From: Faecalibacterium sp. HTF-F
GTDB lineage: Bacteria; Bacillota; Clostridia; Oscillospirales; Ruminococcaceae
DNA length: 64,000 nt
Assembly (NCBI RefSeq): GCF_023347535.1
Contig: NZ_CP094473.1
Location: 2,046,001-2,110,000, forward strand
Direction: 5' to 3'
Of the stretch, positions 42,756-50,363 are shown piece by piece. The notes under the pieces were generated by a model that saw nothing but the letters and a program-made list of their open reading frames with translations, was not told the origin of the DNA and ran no database searches. The number at the start of each line of letters is the position of its first letter. The first letter of the stretch is position 1. The position numbers were made by a program, and so were the translations under genes.

Positions 42756-42800
42756 AGTATAGCACAGATGTGCTGATTTTCCAATTTGTGCGCACAAATT
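42756..42800 (-). promoter_or_regulatory. hsdM promoter with two palindromic operators
   Basis: TTGGAA (42779-42784), 17 bp, TATACT (42756-42761). The spacer contains AGCACA-GA-TGTGCT (42761-42774), and a perfect 18-bp palindrome AATTTGTGCGCACAAATT covers 42783-42800 at and above the -35. The two lie about two helical turns apart, which suggests cooperative repressor binding. No regulator gene adjoins. Confidence 0.72.
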
Positions 42801-42927
42801 CTTTGTAAGATGGTTCAATTTCCGGCCGATAAGTCCTACTATCACAACTTTATCGCAATAAATTTCACAAAACCATCTTGACGCACCCTGCAAACCATGA
42901 TATTCTCTGTCACAAATTCCACCGATT

Positions 42928-42955
42928 TTGTGGATTGGTTTGAAACCATCCACAA
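42928..42955. repeat. Inverted repeat upstream of hsdM
   Basis: TTGTGGAT (42928-42935) and ATCCACAA (42948-42955) surround GGTTT-G-AAACC. The whole forms a hairpin with one bulged T. It lies in the gap 42716-43621 and may be an operator, transcript end or plasmid-derived site. I find no convincing gene in 42960-43450. Confidence 0.5.
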
Positions 42956-43466
42956 GATGTGGTCGTGTTCATTTTGAACACTGCCTCGCCGTGGATCATC
43001 CCTGAAAGATTAACCGTCCCGCAACACACCCGATTCATTTTGCCGCTGTTTCACCCGACAAAATCCATCGCTGCGCTGCTTGGGCGGTATTTTTCTTTAT
43101 GGGAAACGTACCTTGAAAATCTCATGAGCCGACCGAACGTGATACCGACTTTTCGTCAACGCCGCTGCACAAACAGGGGCAGGAACTTCGTTCGGAGCAA
43201 ACGGTGACTCCCATACATGAGCAGAGACCTTTTATTTATTTTTTGCGTCTTAACAATTCGGAAACATTTGCCGATGAAGCGTTTTGAGCGCAGCTGTAGA
43301 GGGCAAGAACCGTCCCGTGGCCACAAATTTTCAATTCTTGAAAATGTTGTGCTCCACTGGGACTTCACTTCTGCAATGCGTCTGCATTTACGAAGCGATC
43401 TTGTTGGGGTAGCGCTTGTCGGGGCAACGCCCCTCCATCTGCTGTCGCAGACCGCGCTGCCGCTTA

Positions 43467-43621
43467 AAAGCCCCACTGGGGCTTTCATTGCTCCGCTGCG
43501 CTTCGCAAACGCGGTCCCACCCCAAACCCTGCTCATCGTTCGCACCTGACGGTGCGAACAGCAACGGCGTGTCGTGCTTACATAACTTCACCGAGGAGTT
43601 ATCGAACAGACAGGAGGTACA
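43467..43621 (+). other. Probable oriT/leader region before mobC
   Basis: This stretch contains a hairpin AAAGCCCC-ACT-GGGGCTTT (43467-43485) and a perfect inverted repeat GTTCGCACC (43538-43546) with GGTGCGAAC (43551-43559), spacer TGAC. CTTACATAAC follows at about 43579-43588 and GGAGG before mobC. Mobilizable elements of this type place a hairpin and a nick site just upstream of mobC and the relaxase, so I infer oriT. The nick position is not determined. Confidence 0.5.
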
Positions 43622-44056
43622 ATGACCAAAACGAATGTTCAACCGATTCCTAGCAATTCCCAGCGCCACGACACGCCGAACAACAAAACGCGCGTCATCA
43701 AGTTCCGTGTGACAGCGGAGGAAAAAGCGTCACTGGAACTCACTTGCAAACTCCTGAATCTCTCCCTCTCCACTTTTATCCGCCGTGCCATCCACAACGT
43801 CAAGATCGAGAAAACAGTCATCGTTGCAGGCGGCGGCGAAGAAACCCTGACTGCTGTTTCCACCCTGCTTGCCCAGTGCAGCAAGGTGGGCACCAACCTC
43901 AACCAACTTGCAAGGCACTTCAACTCCGGCGGTGCAGACACCGAGCAGATCCGGGCGAAACTCCTTGACGAACTTGCAGACCTGACCGCATTTCGGCTAC
44001 ACGCCGAGAAAGTTCTGGGTGAACTGTATGGCAACGCTCAAGCATATCAGCTCTAA
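43622..44056 (+). CDS. mobC: MobC-like relaxosome accessory protein
   Basis: 144 residues. A ribbon-helix-helix-like N-domain (RVIKFRVTAEEKASLELTCK, then LLNLSLSTFIRRAI) and the MobC block CSKVGTNLNQLARHFNSGG. MobC proteins bind oriT and help the relaxase open DNA. ATG with GGAGG five bases upstream. It overlaps the relaxase gene by 29 bp in another frame. Confidence 0.93.
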   Translation: MTKTNVQPIPSNSQRHDTPNNKTRVIKFRVTAEEKASLELTCKLLNLSLSTFIRRAIHNVKIEKTVIVAGGGEETLTAVSTLLAQCSKVGTNLNQLARHFNSGGADTEQIRAKLLDELADLTAFRLHAEKVLGELYGNAQAYQL

Positions 44057-45563
44057 GAACTCGGACTATACCGCCATCGAAGCGTATCTCGTTTACCAGC
44101 ATGATGCGTTCACTGGAAAGCAACTTCTGGATGAACAGGGCAAGCCGAAGCTGCGGGATTCGTACCTGCTCGATACCCTTGAGTGCGGCGATTTCTCGTT
44201 TGCAACGGCCTGCCTGCTGGCAAACCGCAAGTATGGCAAGAACACCCAGCATGGTGATATCAAAAGCCACCAGTATATCATCAGCTTTGACCCACGCGAT
44301 GCAGCCGACAATGGCCTGACCATGGAAACGGCACAGGCTCTTGGCCTGAAATTCTGCGAAGAAAACTTTCCCGGTCATCCCGCCATCGTCTGCACTCACT
44401 CGGATGGGCACAACCATTCGGGAAATATCCATGTCCACATCGTGATTGGCAGCATCCGAACACGAGAAGTGGAGCGTAAGCCCTATATGCAGAAGCCCCG
44501 CGACTGGCTAGAGGGCATGAAGCACTCCAGCACAGCCCAGACCATGCGGCACTTGCGTGTCGAGGTCATGGAACTGTGCGAGGGTGCCGGACTGTACCAG
44601 ATCGACCTGCTCAACGGCTCGAAGGAGCGTGTGAGCGAAGCCGAGTATTGGGCGCGTAGGCGCGGCCAGTTGAAACTTGACCGCGAGAACGCATCCCTTA
44701 CCGCAACCGGACAGCATCCCCGGCAGAAGAAGTTTGAAACCGTAAAGGACATCTTGCGGAAACAGATTTCTTCGGTGTTGTACCGCACAACGAGTTTTGA
44801 AGAATTTTCCGATAGGCTCATGCAGCAGTATAGCATCACGGTTAAGGAAAGCCGTGGACAGCTCAGTTATCTGCCCTCTGGCAGAACAAAGTTTATCCGG
44901 GCGAAACATCTCGGTGACAAGTTCGATAAGGCAGCAGTGCTTGCCACGTTGCAGGCAAACACCGAGCGCAAACCCAAGGCGCAGTTCAAGCAGGATACCA
45001 TCGGGAAACTGATTGACATCCAGTCGAGGATGACCGAGGACAAGGGCATCGGCTATAAGCGTTGGCTCACGAAACACAATCTCAAAATTATGGCACAGAC
45101 CGTGAAGCTTCTGCAGGAAAAGGGCTTGACCGACGAGGACGCCCTGAACCAGCGCATCGCCGAACTGGAAGCCAAGTATCACGACTCGCTGGCGGTGGTG
45201 AAAGATCTCGAAGGTCGCATGAAAGCCAACAATGAGCTGCGCTATCACATCGCAGCCTACACCAGCACCAAGAATGTCGCGCAGCAGTTAAAGACTGCCA
45301 AACGACCCACAGCCTTTGAGGAGCAGCACCGTGCAGAGCTGACAGCATACCGGGTGGCAGCAGCCTATTTCAAGGCAAACAACATCACAAAGCTGCCCAG
45401 CCCGAAAAAGCTGGAAGCCGAGTATGCGCAGCTGGCATCCGAAAAGGCAAAGTTCTACGAGCAGTACAAGGAAGCTAAAGAGGAACTGCTCAAACTGAAA
45501 ACCGCAAAGCAGAATGTTGCGTCCTTTTTCCGGGAGGAAGAACCGGCGCAGCAGGAGAGATAA
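44028..45563 (+). CDS. MobP/MobL-type relaxase
   Basis: 511 residues from ATG 44028 inside mobC (MATLKHISSKNSDYTAIEAY). The relaxase domain shows the catalytic Tyr region near the start (KNSDYTAIEAYLVYQ) and the HUH-like metal motif HSDGHNHSGNIHVHIV at about residue 125. The rest is helical with coiled coils (about 360-510). The enzyme nicks oriT and carries the strand during mobilization. There is no coupling protein or type IV secretion gene in the window, so the element should need a helper. Confidence 0.93.
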   Translation: MATLKHISSKNSDYTAIEAYLVYQHDAFTGKQLLDEQGKPKLRDSYLLDTLECGDFSFATACLLANRKYGKNTQHGDIKSHQYIISFDPRDAADNGLTMETAQALGLKFCEENFPGHPAIVCTHSDGHNHSGNIHVHIVIGSIRTREVERKPYMQKPRDWLEGMKHSSTAQTMRHLRVEVMELCEGAGLYQIDLLNGSKERVSEAEYWARRRGQLKLDRENASLTATGQHPRQKKFETVKDILRKQISSVLYRTTSFEEFSDRLMQQYSITVKESRGQLSYLPSGRTKFIRAKHLGDKFDKAAVLATLQANTERKPKAQFKQDTIGKLIDIQSRMTEDKGIGYKRWLTKHNLKIMAQTVKLLQEKGLTDEDALNQRIAELEAKYHDSLAVVKDLEGRMKANNELRYHIAAYTSTKNVAQQLKTAKRPTAFEEQHRAELTAYRVAAAYFKANNITKLPSPKKLEAEYAQLASEKAKFYEQYKEAKEELLKLKTAKQNVASFFREEEPAQQER

Positions 45564-45575
45564 AGGAGTGTGCGT

Positions 45576-46511
45576 ATGATCAATCTGAAAATCGACCCTG
45601 AGTTCCAGTCCCAGATTCCCCCTCTGACCGATGATGAATTTAAGCAGCTTGAAGAAAATATCCTCAAGGAAGGCAAGCTGATTTCTCCTTTGATCGTGTG
45701 GAACAACACACTTGTTGACGGACACAATCGTTATGCAATCCTCCAAAAGCACCCAGAGATTTATTTCTCCACCATGCCGCTCCCGTTTGAAAGCCGGGAA
45801 GAAGTTCTCGCTTGGATTTGCAAAAATCAGCTGGGGCGGCGTAATCTGACCCCGGAGCAGAAGAAGTTCCTTATGGGTAAGCAGTATTCCTCTGAAAAGC
45901 GCACCGAAGCATTTCGCGGCAATCAGCATACTGCAAAGAAATCTGGCAGTGTTCAATCTGAACACAACCAGAAGCCTATGAAAACCTGTGAGCGCATTGC
46001 ACAGGAAAATCACAGCAGCGCAAGTTCAGTCCGCCGGGCAGAATACTATGCCCACGGCGTTGACGTTGCGGATGAACTGTCTCCCGGTTTCCGTGATCGG
46101 TTCTTCCGCGAGGAACTGCACATTCCCGATTATCTTCTCGAAAATCTCGGCAAGGCCAAGCCCGAAGAACAGGCTGAAATTTTTGAGGAAATCAAGAATT
46201 ATGTGCCGAAGCCGAAGAAGGTCAAGCCTAACAAGGTAACGGTGAAGCAGGCAGAGAAAGCCGCCAGCAACACCATTGATGAAAACTATGATGTTCCCCA
46301 AAAGTTTCTCGAACTGTACTACCGGCTCCACAATGCTGAATCTCTCATGCGAAAGAGTTGGGAGGTTACGTTCGACTTGAACCCGAAACTTCTTACGCAT
46401 CCGGAACAGGTCAAAGTTCTTCGCTTTGCCTTGAAACCTCATCTTGAATTTTTGAAAACGCTGGACGAAGTTCTTGCAGAATCCAGCAGTGAATCCTCTA
46501 AAACGGCATAA
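45576..46511 (+). CDS. ParB-like nuclease-domain protein
   Basis: 311 residues from ATG 45576, AAGGAG seven bases upstream. The N-terminus carries a ParB/Srx-like fold: LTDDEFKQLEENILKEGKLI, SPLIVWNNTLVDGHNRYAIL, with the GHNR of this family. A helical region with a possible HTH (TCERIAQENHSSASSVRRAE) follows. The basic segment KPKKVKPNKVTVKQAEKAAS lies near 210. No ParA partner is present. Likely role in maintenance or control of the mobile element; it is 12 bp after the relaxase gene. Confidence 0.85.
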   Translation: MINLKIDPEFQSQIPPLTDDEFKQLEENILKEGKLISPLIVWNNTLVDGHNRYAILQKHPEIYFSTMPLPFESREEVLAWICKNQLGRRNLTPEQKKFLMGKQYSSEKRTEAFRGNQHTAKKSGSVQSEHNQKPMKTCERIAQENHSSASSVRRAEYYAHGVDVADELSPGFRDRFFREELHIPDYLLENLGKAKPEEQAEIFEEIKNYVPKPKKVKPNKVTVKQAEKAASNTIDENYDVPQKFLELYYRLHNAESLMRKSWEVTFDLNPKLLTHPEQVKVLRFALKPHLEFLKTLDEVLAESSSESSKTA

Positions 46512-46655
46512 CGGCAGGCACTTGTAAGCCATCAATGAGCCACCAGCCGCAAGTACAGGGCGGAAAGCATCCGCGCCCTTGCGCCTGACATGAAATTGGA
46601 ACTTTGATTTTCTTGCCCGGCTTTGCCACGGTGGGACAGTCAAAGGAGTGTGCGT

Positions 46656-46952
46656 TTGAACAAAAAGAAAAAGTCCACAAACACTTCCCCTTACCCCGAT
46701 GAAGTCATCGACCGTCTGGCACGGGCATTCTACCCGGCCATCCTTGCCTGCTGGAACAGCGAGGAAGGCCAAAGAGAATTTGCCGCATGGCAGGCAGAGC
46801 AGGCTCATCACACCACCAGCAAAGAAAAACAGAGCGTTCCCGACGGGGAACGCCCTGCTGTACATATCGCTGTTGTCTGTGGCTTTTGGCAGGGTGCGTC
46901 CGCAGGGCGCACCCTGTTTTTCTGTATAAAAAGATTTGTTAGTTTGGCTTGA
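46656..46952 (+). CDS. Small hypothetical protein of the mobilization module
   Basis: 98 residues from TTG 46656. Its leader AAAGGAGTGTGCGT is the same as that of the ParB-like gene at 45576, which supports the TTG. The first 60 residues (NKKKKSTNTSPYPDEVIDRL, then WNSEEGQREFAAWQAEQ) look natural. The last part of the frame crosses a strong terminator hairpin, so the true end of the gene may have been lost or the frame extended by mutation. Function unknown. Confidence 0.45.
   Translation: MNKKKKSTNTSPYPDEVIDRLARAFYPAILACWNSEEGQREFAAWQAEQAHHTTSKEKQSVPDGERPAVHIAVVCGFWQGASAGRTLFFCIKRFVSLA
46890..46921 (+). terminator. Terminator of the mob operon
   Basis: CAGGGTGCG (46890-46898) pairs with CGCACCCTG (46908-46916), followed by TTTTT. 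It lies between the mob module and the convergent ImmA/IrrE gene. Confidence 0.8.
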
Positions 46953-48117
46953 ACTCAACTCTACTAAAAGAACCCGACATAGCCGGATCAAGCGTATGCT
47001 GTTTCAATCCCATCAAATCCTCAAATGTTTTTTGTTGTGCCGTAAAACAGTTTTCGTTCAGATATTTCAGCAAATTTCCTTTTTCTATAATTCCATTGTC
47101 ATCCAGAATCTTTACAGACACCGAAAAAAGAGATGCCGTGGGAACTTCAACCATATCTCCCGGTTCAAATGTTCGCCATCCACGACTTCCAAGCTGTCTA
47201 AACAAATATTGATATTGACTTGGAGATAGTACCTCCAACATATATGCTCTACGAATCATCATCGCAATTGAGACATGCCATTTTTCTTTTAATCTTAAAT
47301 ATTCATTTAAAACCGTTGGATATTGAAGATCTTTCAAGAATGCTTCTTTTGGCAGCAAAAATGCAGATGCAAATTGATTTGCGTCTGATTCATTGCTCCG
47401 ATACTCGGCATCTGCTTGCGATTTCACATCTGAAACAATATGACCGAGTATCCAGTGTCCTAGTTCGTGAGCCAACGTAAAGTTCAATCTTGCAGGTGTT
47501 GTTTTATCTGTATTATATGTTGTGAAATAGAACCTCTTGCTTTCTCCATTATTGGCAAGGACCGGAATGTGACTGATTGCGTCCAAATGCCCTACGTTTT
47601 CCGAGAAAGAAGTTACCACAATTCCAAGATTTTGTAACAGATAACTCATATTACGAATGGGCCTATCCGACAAGTCCAATTTTTCCCGAATTTTTTTTGC
47701 GATTAGTTCCATGTCAGAACACTCTGCTACAGATTTCATACAATCAATCAATTGTTCGGTTGATGGATATTCAATATATTCTGCAAAAAAGTCATAAATA
47801 TATGATTTCAATACATCAATGTTTGTTTGCCGTAGTTTTACGGCTCTTGTCGTGGTTGTAGTTGCTCTACAATATGCAACTCCGGGACTAAAATTATCGC
47901 TGCTACCTTCAAAGAAAAATTTCGGTGGAAATTTCAATTCTTGCGAAATTGCTAATACTTTATCGGCACTTGGTTTGATTAAACCATTTTCATACTGAGA
48001 GACAGTTTGCTTTGTCACCCCTATCTTTTCTGCTAGCTTAGGACTGGAAATATTTTGGATTTCACGAGCCAATGTCAGCCGCATTCCATTAAACTCGGAT
48101 GTAACAATGGCACCCAT
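46939..48117 (-). CDS. XRE-family HTH / ImmA-IrrE metallopeptidase fusion
   Basis: 392 residues. The N-terminal HTH (SPKLAEKIGVTKQTVSQYEN, about 26-45) is followed by the ImmA/IrrE zinc peptidase domain with HELGHWILGH near 220 and an Asn/Glu-rich DANQFASAFLLP block. Such fusions sense DNA damage or stress and cleave a partner repressor to switch on element excision or defence genes. The ATG is 3 bp after the stop of the upstream gene at 48121, so they form one unit. The target repressor is not in the window. Confidence 0.92.
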   Translation of the reverse strand: MGAIVTSEFNGMRLTLAREIQNISSPKLAEKIGVTKQTVSQYENGLIKPSADKVLAISQELKFPPKFFFEGSSDNFSPGVAYCRATTTTTRAVKLRQTNIDVLKSYIYDFFAEYIEYPSTEQLIDCMKSVAECSDMELIAKKIREKLDLSDRPIRNMSYLLQNLGIVVTSFSENVGHLDAISHIPVLANNGESKRFYFTTYNTDKTTPARLNFTLAHELGHWILGHIVSDVKSQADAEYRSNESDANQFASAFLLPKEAFLKDLQYPTVLNEYLRLKEKWHVSIAMMIRRAYMLEVLSPSQYQYLFRQLGSRGWRTFEPGDMVEVPTASLFSVSVKILDDNGIIEKGNLLKYLNENCFTAQQKTFEDLMGLKQHTLDPAMSGSFSRVEFKPN

Positions 48118-48120
48118 TTT

Positions 48121-48849
48121 TTACCCATCTTTCCGTACAAATTTTTTCCGCGGTTTGAATTCCGGAATACTGTCGATTTGAACGCCATACTCATTACCAG
48201 TTTCTTCCTTAAACTTAGTAATTTCATCTTCCGGAACAGCTTCTTTCCAATTCATCGGAATTGCAGAATCCAAATTCATTTCATCAACGATGCAACCATT
48301 TGCATTCAAAATTTCCAATGTACAGCTTCTGATCAATTGAGCTAAATCCAAGCGGTACGTTAAAATTCCAAATCTCAAGACTTCACCGTCTACTGCTTGC
48401 TCCAATTCATCGAAGGGCTTTTCGGCTTTTTGCTGCACAGTTTTATCTTGTCCAAACAGTGACATCTGCTCATACTGGGGAACCATTTCATTCAAATCTT
48501 GATTAGCCGGAAGTCCCGAAAAAACGTAATGCATCTCACCATTCTGCAATTTGACAAGTCTATTGCGGAAATTTTCTTGGCGAAGAATCAAAATGGCTGT
48601 TTTGCTGTGAGGATCATATGCCACAGCATACTTCCAGCTTCCAGAGACCATCAAAACCACACGATATCCTGCCTTTGTTAAATGTTCATGTTCATTTTGA
48701 AAGATATGTGCCCAGCCGTGCTGTCCTTTTCCGTTAGAATACATCAAATCGGCATAGACACCTTCATTTTCTTCCATGCCATGGTAGATGCTTTCAACAA
48801 TCAGTTTTGCCATTGCCATTGCGGAATCTTCAAAAAATGCTTTTTTCAT
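48121..48849 (-). CDS. Hypothetical protein (DUF5986-like)
   Basis: 242 residues from ATG 48849, which has AAGGAGG at good spacing. It begins MKKAFFEDSAMAMAKLIVES and has a conserved-looking middle (VVLMVSGSWKYAVAYDPHSK) and a basic end (FKPRKKFVRKDG). I recall similar proteins paired with XRE-ImmA genes under the name DUF5986, but I could not check. The pairing 3 bp upstream of the protease suggests that it is a substrate, inhibitor or partner of the ImmA-like protein. Confidence 0.7.
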   Translation of the reverse strand: MKKAFFEDSAMAMAKLIVESIYHGMEENEGVYADLMYSNGKGQHGWAHIFQNEHEHLTKAGYRVVLMVSGSWKYAVAYDPHSKTAILILRQENFRNRLVKLQNGEMHYVFSGLPANQDLNEMVPQYEQMSLFGQDKTVQQKAEKPFDELEQAVDGEVLRFGILTYRLDLAQLIRSCTLEILNANGCIVDEMNLDSAIPMNWKEAVPEDEITKFKEETGNEYGVQIDSIPEFKPRKKFVRKDG

Positions 48850-48961
48850 GTGAACCTCCTTCACAGATGAAATTATAAGCGGTGGAATTTTCTTATACTT
48901 CACATTTTACATAAATTTTGTAAAAAGTCAAGTGACCGAATGACGTTTTATTCATTCAAAT

Positions 48962-49002
48962 ACAAAAGCGCAGCACCTTCCAAAAAGTACTGCGCTTTTG
49001 TA
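48962..49002 (-). terminator. Hairpin terminator after the small gene at 49019
   Basis: ACAAAAGCGCAG (48962-48973) and CTGCGCTTTTGT (48990-49001) form a 12-bp stem with a 16-nt loop, with A/T tracts on both strands. Confidence 0.75.
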
Positions 49003-49018
49003 TAATTTGAGCTACCAG

Positions 49019-49270
49019 TTAGTCCTCCAACCTACAGCTCCCGGTCACATTCTTCAAATATTCCTCCGGGTCACCATTCAAAATCAAATCAGCATAGCCC
49101 AGCGGGTCATTATAGATGAGATAGTCTAACTCCGACCTCTGCGCCATGGTCACATTCAACGCATCCTCGACCCCGGTGCAATTGATGGAAATTTTTCTTC
49201 CATCCCGGAGCAGCAGTTCCACGCACCCGGTGTCCATGTTGAAATGGCAAGCTCTTGCATCGTACTTCAT
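49019..49270 (-). CDS. Small hypothetical protein (DUF6061-like)
   Basis: 83 residues, ATG preceded by AGGAGG. It starts MKYDARACHFNMDTGCVELL and holds a beta hairpin (LLRDGRKISINC), then an acidic helix (LILNGDPEEYLKN). Short proteins of this type are widespread in gut Bacillota; I associate it with DUF6061 from memory. No function is known. It lies between island 2 and tRNA-Pro and ends at a terminator hairpin. Confidence 0.7.
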   Translation of the reverse strand: MKYDARACHFNMDTGCVELLLRDGRKISINCTGVEDALNVTMAQRSELDYLIYNDPLGYADLILNGDPEEYLKNVTGSCRLED

Positions 49271-49371
49271 GTTCGTATCCTCCTGAAATCATGTTGTGGT
49301 TTATATCGGCCAATCTATGATTTCGGATTTTATCTTCCACGGACACCTGCATTGAACTTTCCGAAGAAAAC

Positions 49372-49419
49372 AAATAATCCGAACCCATCTCCTATCGGAA
49401 ACAAGTTCGGATTATTTTT
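49372..49419 (-). terminator. Terminator downstream of tRNA-Pro
   Basis: AATAATCCGAAC and GTTCGGATTATT arms (49373-49384 and 49405-49416) with a 20-nt loop; the minus strand continues TTGTTTTC. It directly follows the tRNA. Confidence 0.75.
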
Positions 49420-49422
49420 GTT

Positions 49423-49500
49423 TGGTCCGAGTGGCGAGAATCGAACTCACGGCCTCTTGAACCCCATTCAAGCGCGCTACCAAAACTGCGCTACACCCGG
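49423..49500 (-). tRNA. tRNA-Pro (GGG)
   Basis: The minus strand folds as a tRNA. The acceptor CCGGGTG pairs with CACTCGG (one G-T pair). The D arm is GCGCAGTTTTGGTAGCGC, and the anticodon arm CTTGA-ATGGGGT-TCAAG has anticodon GGG. The T loop is GTTCGATTC. CCA is encoded at the 3' end (49423-49425). It lies at the border between core and island 2, but there is no sign of a duplicated 3' end used as an att site. Confidence 0.95.
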
Positions 49501-49583
49501 ATATCTGTAAGCGGTTATCGCTCACAGCTCAATTAGTATACTTGATTCAGGGTGTTTTGTCAAGCTTTTTCGGCCAGATTTTT

Positions 49584-50363
49584 TTAAAAATCCGGTTCAT
49601 TTTCCTGCAGCGGCTGATCTTTTGCGGGGAACGCTTCAAATTCAACGGTGGCAAGTGCAATTGCAAACACGCTTTCTGCACCTGCCGCCAGCAGGGCCTG
49701 CGCACAGGCCGCAGCCGTAGCACCGGTGGTGATCACATCGTCCACCAGCAGCACCTTCCGGCCTTCGATCCTGTCCGGATCTGTCACGCGGAACGCACCC
49801 GCCACATTGGCCATGCGCTGCTCAAACGGCAGGCCAGCCTGATGCTGTTTTGCACGGGTGCGGCCCAGTGCCTCCGGGTACAGTGGAACACCCAATGCCC
49901 GTGTCAGCGGCAAAGCCATGAGCTGCGGCACATTGTAGCCGCGGGCTGTGCCGGATGCCGGCACAGGAACGATACAGTCATATCCAAGGGACATGCCCTC
50001 CACCAGTTCCGGCAGCAGCTCTGCACCCGACATTCGCACCTCACTGCCAAAGGCCAGCTTTGCCAACCAGACGCCCATTTCCACTGCTGCCCACGGTGCG
50101 GCACGATATTTGGTGTGCAAAACGCCCCGCCGTACACAGCCCTCATACCGGAAGGGCGCCGCCGCACCGGCCAGCCTGCCCAGATAATGCTGGGAAGCAT
50201 CCAGCCGCATGCCCGGCTTCCTGCGCAGTTCTTCCAGTTCTGCGGCGCAGTCCGGGCATGTGGGCACACTGCCCAGCACCTGATCGCAGAACGGGCAGCG
50301 GCGTGGATACACCAGCTGTCTTGCCCCGCGCAGCAGGCGGCGCGGAACGCTGTAGTAATCCAT
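49584..50363 (-). CDS. comF: ComF-family phosphoribosyltransferase-like protein
   Basis: 259 residues. A four-Cys zinc site near the start (RRCPFCDQVLGSVPTCPDCA) and a C-terminal PRTase loop VLLVDDVITTGATAAACAQA. ComF assists DNA uptake in competence, probably on the cytosolic side of ComEC. The ATG overlaps the stop of the upstream SLH gene by one base (TGATG). comEC is also present in this window, which supports a competence system. Confidence 0.93.
   Translation of the reverse strand: MDYYSVPRRLLRGARQLVYPRRCPFCDQVLGSVPTCPDCAAELEELRRKPGMRLDASQHYLGRLAGAAAPFRYEGCVRRGVLHTKYRAAPWAAVEMGVWLAKLAFGSEVRMSGAELLPELVEGMSLGYDCIVPVPASGTARGYNVPQLMALPLTRALGVPLYPEALGRTRAKQHQAGLPFEQRMANVAGAFRVTDPDRIEGRKVLLVDDVITTGATAAACAQALLAAGAESVFAIALATVEFEAFPAKDQPLQENEPDF

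Noticed and set aside
42959..43207. 82-codon plus-strand frame in the hsdM-mobC gap
   Set aside because: No ribosome binding site, no recognisable pattern, overlaps the inverted repeat region.
49423..49500. tRNA-Pro as attachment site of island 2
   Set aside because: I found no duplicated tRNA 3' end at the other boundary, and the recombinase there is a serine type that rarely uses tRNA genes.
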